In this document: in pieces, positions 9,173-18,717 of the stretch | Numbering within the stretch: the stretch's first letter is position 1 | Layout: each line of letters begins with the position of its first letter | DNA from: Janthinobacterium sp. PAMC25594 | Lineage (GTDB): Bacteria; Pseudomonadota; Gammaproteobacteria; Burkholderiales; Burkholderiaceae_D | DNA length: 64,000 bases | Assembly: GCF_019443505.1 (NCBI RefSeq) | Contig: NZ_CP080377.1 | Span: forward strand, 2,604,001 to 2,668,000 | Reading direction: 5' to 3' | Notes under the pieces: model-generated | The model's database searches: none | Told to the model about the DNA's origin: nothing | Seen by the model: the letters and a program-made list of their open reading frames with translations, nothing else | Translations under genes and position numbers: made by a program

Positions 9173-11791
9173 TTACGCCTGTGTGGCACGTTCGCCGACC
9201 CAGGCCAGTACGCCGGCCAGGGCGTTCGCCAGGCCGCTCGGATCGGTGCCGCCCGCCTGCGCCATATCGGGGCGTCCGCCGCCTTTTCCGCCCACTTGCT
9301 GTGCAACGAAGTTCACCAGCTCGCCCGCTTTGACCCGGGAAGTGGCGTCGGCCGTGACGCCGGCGATCAGGCTGACCTTGCCATCAGCCACGCTGGCCAG
9401 CACGATGGCGGCCGTTTTCAGCTTGTCCTTGAGCTTGTCCATGGTTTCGCGCAGACGGGCCACGTCGGCGCCTTCCAGCACGGCGGCCAGCACCTTGATG
9501 CCATTGACATCGACGGCTTGCGTGACCAGCTCATCGCCCTGGCCCGACGCCAGTTTCGATTTCAGCGCGGCCAGTTCCTTCTCCAGCGCCTTCACATGAT
9601 CCTGCACCTGTCCGATACGGGCAGTCAGCTCTTCCGGCTGCGCCTTCAGCGCTTGCGCCGCTTCGACCAGGCGGCGGTTAATCGTTTGCACCAGCGCCAG
9701 CGCGCCCTCGCCCGTCACCGCTTCCACGCGGCGGATGCCGGCGGCCACGCCGCTTTCGCCGATGATCTTGAACAGGCCGATATCGCCCGTGCGCTGCACG
9801 TGGACGCCGCCGCACAGCTCTTTCGAGCTGCCGATGTCGAGCACGCGCACTTCGTCGCCGTATTTCTCGCCGAACAGGGCCATCGCGCCATGCTTGACGG
9901 CATCGTCAAACGACATCAAATGGGCTTGCGTGGCGCGGTTTTCCAGGATCTCTTTATTGACGATGGTTTCCACTGCGACGATCTGTTCCGCCGTCATCGG
10001 CGCATGGTGGCTGAAGTCGAAACGGGTTTTGTCCGGATCGACCAGCGAGCCCTTTTGCGCCACGTGGCTGCCCAGCACTTCGCGCAAGGCCTTGTGCATC
10101 AAGTGCGTGGCCGAGTGGTTGCGGATGGTACGCGCGCGCTTGGCCGTGTCGACTTGCGCCGAGACGGCGTCGCCCACTTTCAGCACGCCCGATTCCAGCA
10201 CGCCGTGGTGGCCGAACACGTCAGCCTGGATTTTCAGCGTGTCGCTGACGGCAAAGCTGCCCGCGCCTGCGGCGATCACGCCCTGGTCGCCCACCTGGCC
10301 GCCCGATTCCGCATAGAACGGCGTGGTGTCGAGCACGACGATGCCCGTGTCACCGGCTTTCAGTTCCTGCACCGGCGTACCGGCCGCGTACAGCGCGACG
10401 ACCTTGCTGCTGAACGTCAATTGATCGTAGCCGACGAAGGTGTTTTTCTCGCCCGTGTACTCGACCTTGCTGTCCTTGTGCGTCTTGCCGCCCTTGCGCG
10501 ACAGTTCCTGGCTTTCCTTCAGGGCCACGTCGTAGCCCACCTGGTCGAACGTGATGTTGCGTTCGCGGCAGATGTCGGCCGTCAGGTCCGGCGGGAAGCC
10601 GTAGGTTTCGTACAAGGTAAAAGCGGTGGCGCCGTCGATGCCCGTGGCATCCTTGGCCAGCTGCGCTTCCAGCACTTTCATGCCCGTTTCCAGGGTTTCG
10701 CCGAAACGCTCTTCCTCGGCTTTCAGCATGTTGGCGACGTTGTCTTTCGCTTCTTCCAGCTCCGGATAGGCGCCGCCCATCTCGATGGCGAGATCGGCCA
10801 CCAGCTTGTAGAAGAACGGTTTCGTCTGGCCCAGCTTGTGGCCATGACGCAAGGCGCGGCGAATGATGCGGCGCAAGACATACGAGCGGCCTTCGCTGCC
10901 CGGGATGATGCCGTCGACGATCATGAAGGCGGCGGCGCGGATGTGGTCGGCGATCACGCGCAGCGACTTGTTTTCCAGGTCCGTGGCGCCCGTTTCGCGC
11001 GCGGCGGCGCGGATCAAATGCTGGAACAGGTCGATTTCATAGTTCGAATGCACATGCTGCAGCACGGCGGCCAGGCGCTCCATGCCCATGCCCGTGTCGA
11101 CGCACGGCTTCGGCAGCTTGTGCATGACGCCCGCTTCGTCGCGGTTGAACTGCATGAACACCAGGTTCCAGATTTCAATGAAGCGGTCGCCGTCTTCGTC
11201 AGGCGAGCCCGGCGGGCCGCCAGGAATGTCGGCGCCGTGGTCGTAAAAGATTTCCGTGCACGGACCGCATGGGCCCGTATCAGCCATCTGCCAGAAATTG
11301 TCCGACGCGTAGCGCGCACCCTTGTTGTCGCCGATGCGGATGATGCGCTCGGTTGGGACGCCGATTTCCTTGGCCCAGATGTCGTACGCTTCGTCATCCT
11401 CGATGTACACGGTGACGGTCAGCTTGTCAGCCGGCAAGCCATACACCTTGGTCAGCAGTTCCCACGCGTATTGAATCGCGTCGCGCTTGAAATAGTCGCC
11501 AAAGCTGAAGTTGCCCAGCATTTCAAAGAAAGTATGGTGGCGCGCCGTATAGCCGACGTTTTCCAGATCGTTGTGCTTGCCGCCGGCGCGCACGCAGCGC
11601 TGCACCGAGGTGGCGCGCGTGTACGGGCGGCTGTCCGTGCCCGTAAACACATCCTTGAATTGCACCATGCCGCTGTTCGTCAACAGCAAGGTCGGATCGT
11701 TGCCTGGCACCAGGGAGCTGGAACGGACGATGGAATGGCCCTTGGATTCGAAAAATTTGAGGAACTTGTCGCGGATTTCAGATGATTTCAT
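9173..11791 (-). CDS. alaS: Alanine--tRNA ligase
   Basis: This 872-residue enzyme charges tRNA-Ala. It begins [19 protein letters not shown]. Visible parts are the class II catalytic core ([31 protein letters not shown]), the tRNA-binding region, the editing domain with [16 protein letters not shown] (HxxxH zinc site near residue 560), and the C-terminal DHHA1 part ending [16 protein letters not shown]. The frame is open upstream to 11893, but ATG 11791 matches the family N-terminus and length (E. coli 875). It is transcribed leftward. Confidence 0.98.
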   Translation of the reverse strand: MKSSEIRDKFLKFFESKGHSIVRSSSLVPGNDPTLLLTNSGMVQFKDVFTGTDSRPYTRATSVQRCVRAGGKHNDLENVGYTARHHTFFEMLGNFSFGDYFKRDAIQYAWELLTKVYGLPADKLTVTVYIEDDEAYDIWAKEIGVPTERIIRIGDNKGARYASDNFWQMADTGPCGPCTEIFYDHGADIPGGPPGSPDEDGDRFIEIWNLVFMQFNRDEAGVMHKLPKPCVDTGMGMERLAAVLQHVHSNYEIDLFQHLIRAAARETGATDLENKSLRVIADHIRAAAFMIVDGIIPGSEGRSYVLRRIIRRALRHGHKLGQTKPFFYKLVADLAIEMGGAYPELEEAKDNVANMLKAEEERFGETLETGMKVLEAQLAKDATGIDGATAFTLYETYGFPPDLTADICRERNITFDQVGYDVALKESQELSRKGGKTHKDSKVEYTGEKNTFVGYDQLTFSSKVVALYAAGTPVQELKAGDTGIVVLDTTPFYAESGGQVGDQGVIAAGAGSFAVSDTLKIQADVFGHHGVLESGVLKVGDAVSAQVDTAKRARTIRNHSATHLMHKALREVLGSHVAQKGSLVDPDKTRFDFSHHAPMTAEQIVAVETIVNKEILENRATQAHLMSFDDAVKHGAMALFGEKYGDEVRVLDIGSSKELCGGVHVQRTGDIGLFKIIGESGVAAGIRRVEAVTGEGALALVQTINRRLVEAAQALKAQPEELTARIGQVQDHVKALEKELAALKSKLASGQGDELVTQAVDVNGIKVLAAVLEGADVARLRETMDKLKDKLKTAAIVLASVADGKVSLIAGVTADATSRVKAGELVNFVAQQVGGKGGGRPDMAQAGGTDPSGLANALAGVLAWVGERATQA

Positions 11792-11911
11792 GTTTTTTTG
11801 GCAAAAAGTGGCGGCAGCTTTAAAGGGAAGATTATACGTGATATGGGGTGCGGCAATTATGGTGGGCACGGGCATTGTTGCAAGCCTGCCCACAGATGCG
11901 AGCCTGCCCGT

Positions 11912-12358
11912 TCAGGCCGGGTCGTGGCCGCTGGCGCAGGCGTGCAGCGGCGCGGCGTCCACCACAGCGGCGGCGCCGGCGGCGGCATTGCAGTCGGCGC
12001 AGCGGCCGTACAGGGTCAGTTCGTGGCGCTCGACGACAAAGCCTTGCGGCGCCATGCGTTTTAAGTCGCCCGGGCAATCATGCACGTCGAACACGCGCTG
12101 GCACGTGGTGCACTGGAAATGGTGGTGGTGATGATTGGCGGCCGTGTTCGACTCATAGCGCGGGTTTTCGCCCGGCAAGGTCACCACGTGCACCTTTTCT
12201 TCCAGCACCAGCGATTTTAAATTGCGGTAAACGGTGGCGATGCCCAGCTGCGTCACCTGCAAGCTGGCCTGTTCGAGGATTTCCTGCGCCGACAGGGGGC
12301 GCTGGGCCGACTCGATGGCGGCTTGAATAGCGGTTTTTTGACGTGTTGTGCGTTCCAT
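11912..12358 (-). CDS. Fur-family transcriptional regulator, probably Zur
   Basis: This 148-residue repressor begins MERTTRQKTAIQAAIES. It has the winged-helix recognition part LGIATVYRNLKSLVLEEK, the metal-sensing cluster AANHHHHHFQC, and two CxxC pairs (CTTC and CADC) that form the structural zinc site. It is divergent from a ZnuD-like zinc receptor with a 22-base palindromic operator between them, so zinc sensing (Zur) is more likely than iron (Fur) or peroxide (PerR). That is inference from context, not from sequence alone. A longer upstream start (12391) is open but has no ribosome site; the ATG at 12358 matches the family. Confidence 0.85.
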   Translation of the reverse strand: MERTTRQKTAIQAAIESAQRPLSAQEILEQASLQVTQLGIATVYRNLKSLVLEEKVHVVTLPGENPRYESNTAANHHHHHFQCTTCQRVFDVHDCPGDLKRMAPQGFVVERHELTLYGRCADCNAAAGAAAVVDAAPLHACASGHDPA

Positions 12359-12414
12359 AGCCGACAGAATACACCATCCGCCTGCATCCACCGCCCGGAA
12401 AAACTGTCACACAG

Positions 12415-12436
12415 TAATGATAATGGGTTATCATTA
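12415..12436. promoter_or_regulatory. Fur/Zur-type palindromic operator
   Basis: TAATGATAA (12415-12423) and TTATCATTA (12428-12436) form a perfect inverted repeat around TGGG, in the region between the divergent Fur-family gene and the TonB receptor gene. The AT-rich GATAAT/ATTATC form is that of Fur-family boxes. Its position suits repression of both genes. Confidence 0.75.
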
Positions 12437-12517
12437 TCATCTTCTGGCAGCCAACCCATCCGGCAATGGCCTGCCCCAACCCCGCCACCACCGATAGCGA
12501 ATAAGGAATTCTTGCCC

Positions 12518-14569
12518 ATGTCCGTCCGTCCTCAACAACCCACTCCCCTCGCGCTGGCCATCATGCTGGCCTTTGCCACCCCTGCCAGCGCCCTGGCGCA
12601 GCAAACAGCCACCTTGCCTGCCGTCACCGTTTCGGCCAGCGCCCTGGCCTTGGGCAGCGACGACATGAGCACGCCAGTGACCGTACTGGAAGGCGAAGCA
12701 CTGGTGCTGGCAAGGGCTGCGACCCTGGGCGAAACCCTGGCGGGCCAGCCCGGCATCACGTCCAGCCATTTCGGCGCCGGCGCCAGCCGGCCCATCATCC
12801 GCGGCATGGATGGCCCGCGCGTCAAGGTGCTGTCCGATGGCGCCGAAGTGCAGGATGCGTCGACCATCAGCCCCGACCATGCTGTCGCGGCCGAACCGAT
12901 GCTGTCGGAACAGATTGAAGTCTTGCGCGGCCCGTCCGCGCTGGCCTACGGCGGCGGCGCCGTCGGCGGCGTCGTCAACGTGATCGACAAGAAAATCCCC
13001 ACCCGCGTACCGGCGAAAGGTGTTGAAGGCAGCGCGGAAGTGCGCGCCAACTCGGCGGCGCGCGAAAAGGCGGGTGCCTTTGAAGTGACTGGCGGCTCCG
13101 GCAACATCGCTGTCCATGCGGAAGGCGTCAAGCGCGATGCGAAAGAATACAAGGTCGGCAGCGGCTGGGAAGGCGGCTCCAAGGTGGCCGGCAGCTACAA
13201 CAAGACGGACACGGGCAGCGTGGGCGTGTCGTGGGTGGGTCAACGCGGCTTCCTGGGCCTGGCCTTCACCAGCCAGCATGCGGAATACGGCTTGCCGGGC
13301 CACAACCATGAATTCGAAAGCTGCCACCCGCACGGCGCGCACCTGCATTGCGGCGGCCACGACGGCCACGACCATGGTGCTGAAGAGGAACATGACCACG
13401 AGCACGGCAGCGTTCCCTACGTGAAACTGAAAAGCGAACGCTGGGACGTGCGCGGCGAATTGCGCGACCCCGTGCCCGGCTTCGCCAAGCTGCGCCTGCG
13501 CGCCGCGTTCACCGATTACAAGCACGATGAAATCGAAGGTGCGGAAATCGCCACCACGTTCAAGAACAAGGGCCACGATACGCGCCTGGAAATGGAACAC
13601 CATCCCGTCTTCGGCTGGCGCGGCGTGGTCGGCCTGCAAACGTCGAAGCGCGATTTCTCGGCCCTGGGCGAGGAAGCATACGTGGCGCCGACGGTAACGA
13701 AGAAACACGCAGCCTTCCTGGTGGAGGAATACAAGCTCGACCAATGGCGCTTCGAAGCGGGCTTGCGCCATGAATGGCAAGACATCGCGGTCGACAGCGC
13801 CACCCTGCAGGACCGCAGCGCCAAGGGCACCTCGATCTCGCTGGGCGCCGTGTGGAAATTTGCGCCCCAGTACTCGCTCGGTTCGACCATTTCCCGCACG
13901 CACCGTTTGCCCAGCGCCGAGGAACTGTATGCGCACGGCGTGCACATGGCCACGGCCACGTATGAGCTGGGCAACCAAAACCTGGGCAAGGAAACGTCGA
14001 ACAATATCGACTTGACCCTGCGCAAATATGCGGGCGCCACGACCTTCTCGGCCAGCGCCTACCGCAACAAGGTCGACAACTACATCTTCGGCTCCACGCT
14101 GGACAGCCACGAAGGCTTCCAGCTGATCCAGTACGCCCAGCGCGACGCCACGTTCACGGGCGTGGAAGGGCAAGTGCGCCAGCAACTGAACCCCATGTTC
14201 GGCGCCAGCGTGTTCGGCGACTATGTGCGGGCCAAGCTGGCCGACGGCGGCGGCAATTTACCCCGCATCCCCGCCCAGCGCGTCGGCGTGAAGCTTGACG
14301 CCAACTGGCAGGCATGGAGCGGCGTGGCCGAGTTCTACCGCGTGGGCAAACAGGACAAGGTCGCCGCGTTCGAAACGGCAACGCCGGGCTACAACATGCT
14401 GAACCTGTCCGCCAACTACGACACGCGCATCGGCACCACGCCGGCCCAGTTCTACATCAAGGCGAACAACCTGACGAATGAACTGGCATACAGCCACACC
14501 TCATTCATCAAGAACGCGGCGCCGTTGATGGGGCGCAACTTGACTGTGGGAATGCGCGTGACTTTCTAA
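12518..14569 (+). CDS. ZnuD-like TonB-dependent outer-membrane receptor (zinc)
   Basis: This 683-residue outer-membrane receptor has a signal peptide ending ASALAQ, a TonB-box-like segment LPAVTVSAS, the plug domain (QPGITSSHFGAGASRPIIRG near residue 80; QIEVLRGPSALAYGGGAVGG near 130) and a 22-strand barrel ending MGRNLTVGMRVTF. Residues 262-296 form a loop with 12 His and 2 Cys (for example HPHGAHLHCGGHDGHDHG), like the zinc-capturing loop of ZnuD. The start at 12518 is preceded by AAGGAATTC. Divergent from the Zur-like gene and behind the palindromic operator, it is likely induced by zinc starvation. A copper or cobalt role is less likely. Confidence 0.88.
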   Translation: MSVRPQQPTPLALAIMLAFATPASALAQQTATLPAVTVSASALALGSDDMSTPVTVLEGEALVLARAATLGETLAGQPGITSSHFGAGASRPIIRGMDGPRVKVLSDGAEVQDASTISPDHAVAAEPMLSEQIEVLRGPSALAYGGGAVGGVVNVIDKKIPTRVPAKGVEGSAEVRANSAAREKAGAFEVTGGSGNIAVHAEGVKRDAKEYKVGSGWEGGSKVAGSYNKTDTGSVGVSWVGQRGFLGLAFTSQHAEYGLPGHNHEFESCHPHGAHLHCGGHDGHDHGAEEEHDHEHGSVPYVKLKSERWDVRGELRDPVPGFAKLRLRAAFTDYKHDEIEGAEIATTFKNKGHDTRLEMEHHPVFGWRGVVGLQTSKRDFSALGEEAYVAPTVTKKHAAFLVEEYKLDQWRFEAGLRHEWQDIAVDSATLQDRSAKGTSISLGAVWKFAPQYSLGSTISRTHRLPSAEELYAHGVHMATATYELGNQNLGKETSNNIDLTLRKYAGATTFSASAYRNKVDNYIFGSTLDSHEGFQLIQYAQRDATFTGVEGQVRQQLNPMFGASVFGDYVRAKLADGGGNLPRIPAQRVGVKLDANWQAWSGVAEFYRVGKQDKVAAFETATPGYNMLNLSANYDTRIGTTPAQFYIKANNLTNELAYSHTSFIKNAAPLMGRNLTVGMRVTF

Positions 14570-14580
14570 GCTGTTTGAAA

Positions 14581-14681
14581 CGTAGGTCGGCTTAGCGCGC
14601 ACGCGCGTAAGCCGACAACACCAGTAACGTCAACAATGTTGTCGGATTACGCGGGGCTTTGCCCCGCTAATCCGACCTACG
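14581..14681. repeat. Bipartite REP-like element A
   Basis: GTAGGTCGGcTTAGCG and CGTAAGCCGACAAC make one hairpin unit; GTTGTCGGATTACGCGGGGC and GCCCCGCTAATCCGACCTAC make a second, inverted unit. The spacer ACCAGTAACGTCAACAAT lies between them. The whole element is bounded by CGTAGGTCGG and CCGACCTACG. The same element, including the spacer, occurs reversed at 38066-38166. Its right end supplies the TAG stop codon of ugpQ. Confidence 0.85.
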
Positions 14682-15420
14682 CCATGGATGGAATAATATC
14701 TATCCTATCCGTGCAAAACCCATCCACGCCCCAGGCCAGCAGCTCGCTGGCCCGTTCGGGCGTGTTGACGGTGTAGCAGAACAGCCCGTATCCCGCCTCC
14801 TTGACCTCGCGCGCCAGTTCCGGCGTCAGTTGCTGGTGGTCGCAATGGATCGCCACCACACCCAGCTCGCGCGCCATCCGTGCCCAGTCTTCCGGTAGTT
14901 GTTCGACCAGCCAGCCGCGCGCCAGTTCCGGGGCCGCCTGGCGCGCCGCTTGCAGGGCTTCGATGCTGAACGACGAGAGCAGTGGCAATAATTCTCCTGC
15001 AGCAATTTCCTGCACGAAATAATCGCGCGTGGCCCGCGCCACCGCCGCACCCGTGGGTACGTCAACGCCGGGCGCCGGCTTGATTTCGATATTCATCCAG
15101 ATGCGCTGCGCCTTGCAATACGCCACGACGGCGTCAAACGTGGGCACGCCCTCGCCCGCAAACTGCGGGCCGAACCAGGCGCCCGCGTCCATCGCGCCCA
15201 GCTGCGCGGCCGTGTAATCGCTGACATGACCGCTGCCGGCCACGGTGCGGCCCAGTTCGGGATCGTGCACGACGACGGGCACGCCGTCGGACGCCAGCAT
15301 GACGTCGAATTCCACAGCGCGGTAGCCGTAGGCGAGGCCGCAGCGCAGGGCGGCCAGGGTGTTTTCAGGCGCCAGGGTGCCGCCGCCGCGGTGCGCCAGG
15401 GTGCGTGGATAGGGCCACAT
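14677..15420 (-). CDS. ugpQ: Glycerophosphodiester phosphodiesterase
   Basis: This 247-residue cytoplasmic enzyme hydrolyses glycerophosphodiesters to glycerol-3-phosphate and an alcohol. The start MWPYPRTLAHRGGG contains the conserved His-Arg; EFDVMLASDGVPVVVHDPEL holds the metal and catalytic residues (E, D, H), and WMNIEIKP near residue 108 gives the third acid ligand. The length equals E. coli UgpQ and there is no signal peptide. The stop codon TAG lies in the terminal CGTAGGTCGG of repeat element A. No transporter genes lie beside it. Confidence 0.93.
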   Translation of the reverse strand: MWPYPRTLAHRGGGTLAPENTLAALRCGLAYGYRAVEFDVMLASDGVPVVVHDPELGRTVAGSGHVSDYTAAQLGAMDAGAWFGPQFAGEGVPTFDAVVAYCKAQRIWMNIEIKPAPGVDVPTGAAVARATRDYFVQEIAAGELLPLLSSFSIEALQAARQAAPELARGWLVEQLPEDWARMARELGVVAIHCDHQQLTPELAREVKEAGYGLFCYTVNTPERASELLAWGVDGFCTDRIDIIPSMA

Positions 15421-15618
15421 GGTGTTCCTTTATCATGATGAAGTTGTCGATGAGGACGTCGTGCCATCATCGCGCGCAAGCGCCACTGTGTAAAGGACAC
15501 GATCAGGCGATTGGCGCCACATCCGCACGGTTTCGTCGCAACCGCGTTGCGCCCGCGTGCAGAGCCGCCCATAATTGTCGCATTGCCAACCCAAACGCCC
15601 ACCAGAAAGCGGTCCCGC

Positions 15619-16722
15619 ATGCACACCACCGATACCGTCCCGCGCAAGACGGGCTTTCCCTACCGGCGCCTGCTGGCCGATGCCCGTTATGCGCTGCTGC
15701 TCAATGTGCTGTGCGCGCTCTTCGTCACCTTCGTGCTGAGCGGCGGGCAAAGCTTCTGGCTCAACCTGCTGGCCTCGATGTGCATCGGCGGCATCGTCTT
15801 CCTGCTCATCGACGGCATCCGCCTGGCATGGTGGGGCGAACAGCGGCGCGCCCCGTTGCTGCCGTTCAGCATCCTCGTCATCGTCAGTGCCGCCGTGGCG
15901 CAGGTGGCCGGCACCATGCTGTTCGGCTGGCTCGCCAATATCGACGTTCCCGCGCCCATCTCCATGTCGTCACGCAATGTCGGCATGACGGTGTTCACCT
16001 TGGCGGCGGCGGGAGCGGCCATCCTGTTCTTTGGCAGCCGCGAAAAGATTGCGCGCCTGCAAATGGAGGCGGCCCAGGAAAAAGCCCGCGCCGAATCCGT
16101 GGCGCGCCAAGCCATGCAAGCGCAACTGCAGCTGCTGCAGGCGCAGATCGAACCGCACATGCTGTTCAACACCTTGGCCAATCTGCAGGGCCTGATCAGC
16201 TTTGATCCGGACCGCGCCCAGCTGCTGCTCGATCAATTGATCCAGTATTTGCGCGCCACCCTCTCGTCCTCGCGCGCCGGGTCCACCACCCTGGAGCAGG
16301 AGTTTTCCCTGATGCAAGCCTACCTGGGCCTGATGTCCACCCGCATGGGCGCGCGCCTGCGCTTTACGCTGGACTTGCCCGAGGCCTTGCGCGATAACAA
16401 AGTGCCTCCCATGCTGCTGCAGCCGCTGGTGGAAAACGCCATCCAGCATGGCCTGGAAGCAAAGATCGAAGGCGGCCATATCCATGTGCAGGCGTCCACT
16501 GACGACGGCGTGCTGATCCTGACGGTTGCCGACGATGGCCTGGGCCTCGATCATCCGGGCCAGACCAAGGGCACGCAGCTGGGCGTGGCGAATATCCGCG
16601 AACGCCTGCGCGGCATGCATGGCGATGCCGCCAGCCTGTCGCTGGCCGCCAACCATCCGGCAGGCGCGATCGCCCGCCTGACACTCCCCCTTCCACCCAC
16701 CATCACGAGTCCCCTCGCATGA
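15619..16722 (+). CDS. LytS/AlgZ-type sensor histidine kinase
   Basis: This 367-residue inner-membrane kinase has four predicted helices within residues 20-160, without a recognised periplasmic sensor domain. A short coiled coil (REKIARLQMEAAQEKARAES) leads to the HisK domain QIEPHMLFNTLANLQG with phospho-acceptor His180. An HATPase_c domain follows, with PPMLLQPLVENAIQHG (N box) and TVADDGLGLDH (G1). The frame is open further upstream; ATG 15619 fits the first membrane helix. It overlaps the LytTR regulator by four bases, so the two are made together as a two-component system. Confidence 0.92.
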   Translation: MHTTDTVPRKTGFPYRRLLADARYALLLNVLCALFVTFVLSGGQSFWLNLLASMCIGGIVFLLIDGIRLAWWGEQRRAPLLPFSILVIVSAAVAQVAGTMLFGWLANIDVPAPISMSSRNVGMTVFTLAAAGAAILFFGSREKIARLQMEAAQEKARAESVARQAMQAQLQLLQAQIEPHMLFNTLANLQGLISFDPDRAQLLLDQLIQYLRATLSSSRAGSTTLEQEFSLMQAYLGLMSTRMGARLRFTLDLPEALRDNKVPPMLLQPLVENAIQHGLEAKIEGGHIHVQASTDDGVLILTVADDGLGLDHPGQTKGTQLGVANIRERLRGMHGDAASLSLAANHPAGAIARLTLPLPPTITSPLA

Positions 16723-17576
16723 GCCACCACACCCCGCGCGCCCTGATCGCCGAAGACGAACCCATCCTTGCCGCCGCCCTCGCGCACGCCTTGCAGCGAT
16801 TGTGGCCGGAACTCGACATTGTCGCCACCTGCCCCAACGGCGTGGAAGCCTTGCGGCAAGGCCTGGCGCTGCAGCCCGACATCCTCTTTCTCGACATCAA
16901 GATGCCAGGCAAGACGGGCCTGGAAGCGGCCGAAGAACTGGCGGAGCAGTGGCCGGACGGCGTTCCATTTCCGCACATCGTGTTCGTCACCGCCTACGAT
17001 GAATACGCGCTGGCCGCCTTCGAGCATGCGGCCGCCGATTACGTGCTAAAACCCGTCAACGATGCGCGCCTGGGCAAGACGGTGGAGCGCCTGCAGCAGC
17101 GCTTGTGCGACAGCGGTACAACAACAGCAACCCCAGCGCCAGCGCCAGCCGCCACGCTGGCGCCCATGGCGGCGATGAAAACAACAGCCGCCAGCGACGA
17201 CAACCTGGCCCGCCTGCTAAGCCAGCTACAAGCCATGCTGCCACCGGCCCCGCGCCTGCACATGATACGGGCGGCCGTCGGCAACAGCGTGCGCATGATC
17301 GCGTTGGCCGACGTCGTGTATTTCGAAGCGCTGGACAAATACATCAACGTCGTGTGCCAGGACAGCGAAGCGCTGATACGCACGAGCCTGAAGGAATTGC
17401 TGCCCCAGCTGGACCCGCAACAATTCTGGCAAATCCACCGGGGCACCATCGTCAACGCCAGCGCCATCGCCACGGCCGTGCGCGACGACGCGGGCAAGCT
17501 GTCGCTGACCCTGCGCCAGCATCCGGCGCAACTGCGCGTCAGTCCGCTATATGCCCATCTGTTCCGGCAGATGTAG
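16719..17576 (+). CDS. LytTR-family response regulator
   Basis: This 285-residue regulator begins with a receiver domain (ALIAEDEP acidic pocket; phospho-acceptor Asp59 in LFLDIKMPG; switch Thr in FVTAYDEYA; Lys in VLKPV). A flexible Ala/Pro-rich linker lies at about 130-150. The LytTR DNA-binding domain is at about 180-285 (IALADVVYFEALDKYINV; QFWQIHRGTIVNASAI). Such AlgR-like regulators bind direct repeats upstream of their targets. ATG overlaps the stop of the kinase gene (ATGA). No obvious target gene lies alongside. Confidence 0.93.
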   Translation: MSHHTPRALIAEDEPILAAALAHALQRLWPELDIVATCPNGVEALRQGLALQPDILFLDIKMPGKTGLEAAEELAEQWPDGVPFPHIVFVTAYDEYALAAFEHAAADYVLKPVNDARLGKTVERLQQRLCDSGTTTATPAPAPAATLAPMAAMKTTAASDDNLARLLSQLQAMLPPAPRLHMIRAAVGNSVRMIALADVVYFEALDKYINVVCQDSEALIRTSLKELLPQLDPQQFWQIHRGTIVNASAIATAVRDDAGKLSLTLRQHPAQLRVSPLYAHLFRQM

Positions 17577-17903
17577 CTAATGCAACTGGTGCTTTAAGTC
17601 AGACAGTTCATCGTGCACCTTGAGCACGGCGCTCTTCATTTCCGGCGTCACGCTGGTCGCCGTGCCGCAGGCCCGCTTGGCGCGGTCGCCCAGCGATTCC
17701 ATCTGGTCGACGGCCTGGCGGATGCGCGCATCGTCTTGCGTGTCGATGGCTTGCCGCACGGCGCTCTTTTGCTGGTCCAGCTGGTTGATGCAATCCTTCA
17801 AGTCCATCGGCATGCCCTGCTGCTTGCCGCACAGCTGGGCCGCCTGGCCGATCGCGTGTTCGATGGCGCCAAAGCGCCGTGCCACTTCCTTTACCTGCAT
17901 CAT
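17577..17903 (-). CDS. Hypothetical small helical protein
   Basis: I do not recognise this 108-residue protein. It appears soluble and alpha-helical, with charged heptad-like stretches (MQVKEVARRFGAIEHAIGQA; INQLDQQKSAVRQAIDTQDD) and three Cys (AAQLCGKQ, KDCINQ, RACGTA). GGAGG seven bases before ATG 17903 strongly supports this start and hence a real gene. Its stop codon is immediately next to the stop of the convergent response-regulator gene, leaving no room for a terminator between them. Confidence 0.65.
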   Translation of the reverse strand: MMQVKEVARRFGAIEHAIGQAAQLCGKQQGMPMDLKDCINQLDQQKSAVRQAIDTQDDARIRQAVDQMESLGDRAKRACGTATSVTPEMKSAVLKVHDELSDLKHQLH

Positions 17904-18068
17904 GATGTGTCCTCCCATGCTATCTGGAGTTGGATCGTCAGGCCGATCCAGGGTTCCCCACCACCCGCCACGGCATTGAAATTTCCATGAGGCACTTTTT
18001 TTGTAAGTGCTTGTGACATTTTAGATAATGATCAAATACCTCGGATACATTGGCGTACCTGAACCACC

Positions 18069-18713
18069 ATGCCCTCCATGACCTCCTTGCCACCCCTGCC
18101 CCGCCGCGCTCCCGGCCTGCTGCTGATCGTCCTGCTGCACGCGGGGCTGGCCTATGTCATCCTGCAGTCGCGGCCCCGCCTTGCCACTGACGAGCACCTG
18201 CCGCAAGGTCCGGCCATCAGCTGGCTGCGCCACACGCTCCCGGCGCCGCCCAAGCCCCTGCCCAGCATCAAACCAGCCGCCGCGCGCGTGCCGCGCCAGC
18301 CAATGGCGGCGCCCGTCAGCCGCCCCCTGCCCGCCGCCCCCACCGTCGAGCAGGCACCAGCGCCTGTAATGCCGGAAGCGATCACGGCACCGCCAGCGCC
18401 CAGCGCGGCCGACATCCTGGCGCAAGCCAAACGCGACGTGGGTAAGATCGACAAGGATTTGCGCAAGGAATTCCCCCAGCGGGGCGGGGAGAAATTCGAC
18501 GACACGGGCTTCAAGCGCATGCAGCAAGGGTTTGCCGAGGCCTACGCGGCCGTGCCGCCGAAATGGTATGAGGCATCGAAAATCGAGGAAGTGGGCGCGA
18601 ATGCGGCCAGGGGCAGCCGCACCTACAAGATCACCAGCGCGCTGGGCACCTTGTGCGTGACCACGCGCGCAGGCAGGAATGGGGAAACGATGATCGGCAA
18701 CTGCCCCAAATAG
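18069..18713 (+). CDS. Single-pass membrane-anchored protein with Pro-rich linker
   Basis: I do not recognise a named family. The 214-residue protein has a short positive N-terminus, one membrane helix (APGLLLIVLLHAGLAYVIL, about 14-32), and a long Pro/Ala-rich stretch (residues 55-115, e.g. PAPPKPLPSIKPAAARVP). A folded C-terminal domain of about 90 residues follows (DILAQAKRDVGKIDKDLRKE; KWYEASKIEEVG; GTLCVTTRAGRNGETMIGNC). The architecture of anchor, Pro-rich spacer and periplasmic domain resembles TonB, but the C-terminal part is not a TonB domain. Two Cys at the end could form a disulfide. Confidence 0.7.
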   Translation: MPSMTSLPPLPRRAPGLLLIVLLHAGLAYVILQSRPRLATDEHLPQGPAISWLRHTLPAPPKPLPSIKPAAARVPRQPMAAPVSRPLPAAPTVEQAPAPVMPEAITAPPAPSAADILAQAKRDVGKIDKDLRKEFPQRGGEKFDDTGFKRMQQGFAEAYAAVPPKWYEASKIEEVGANAARGSRTYKITSALGTLCVTTRAGRNGETMIGNCPK

Positions 18714-18717
18714 CCGC

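Noticed and set aside
9071..11785. A 904-codon open frame on the plus strand opposite alaS
   Set aside because: It lies antisense to a complete alanyl-tRNA synthetase and its composition (very rich in His, Arg, Gln, Ala) is that of a shadow frame in GC-rich DNA.
12437..14185. A 582-codon minus-strand frame opposite the zinc receptor
   Set aside because: Shadow of the receptor gene; no ribosome site and His/Arg/Ala-biased composition.
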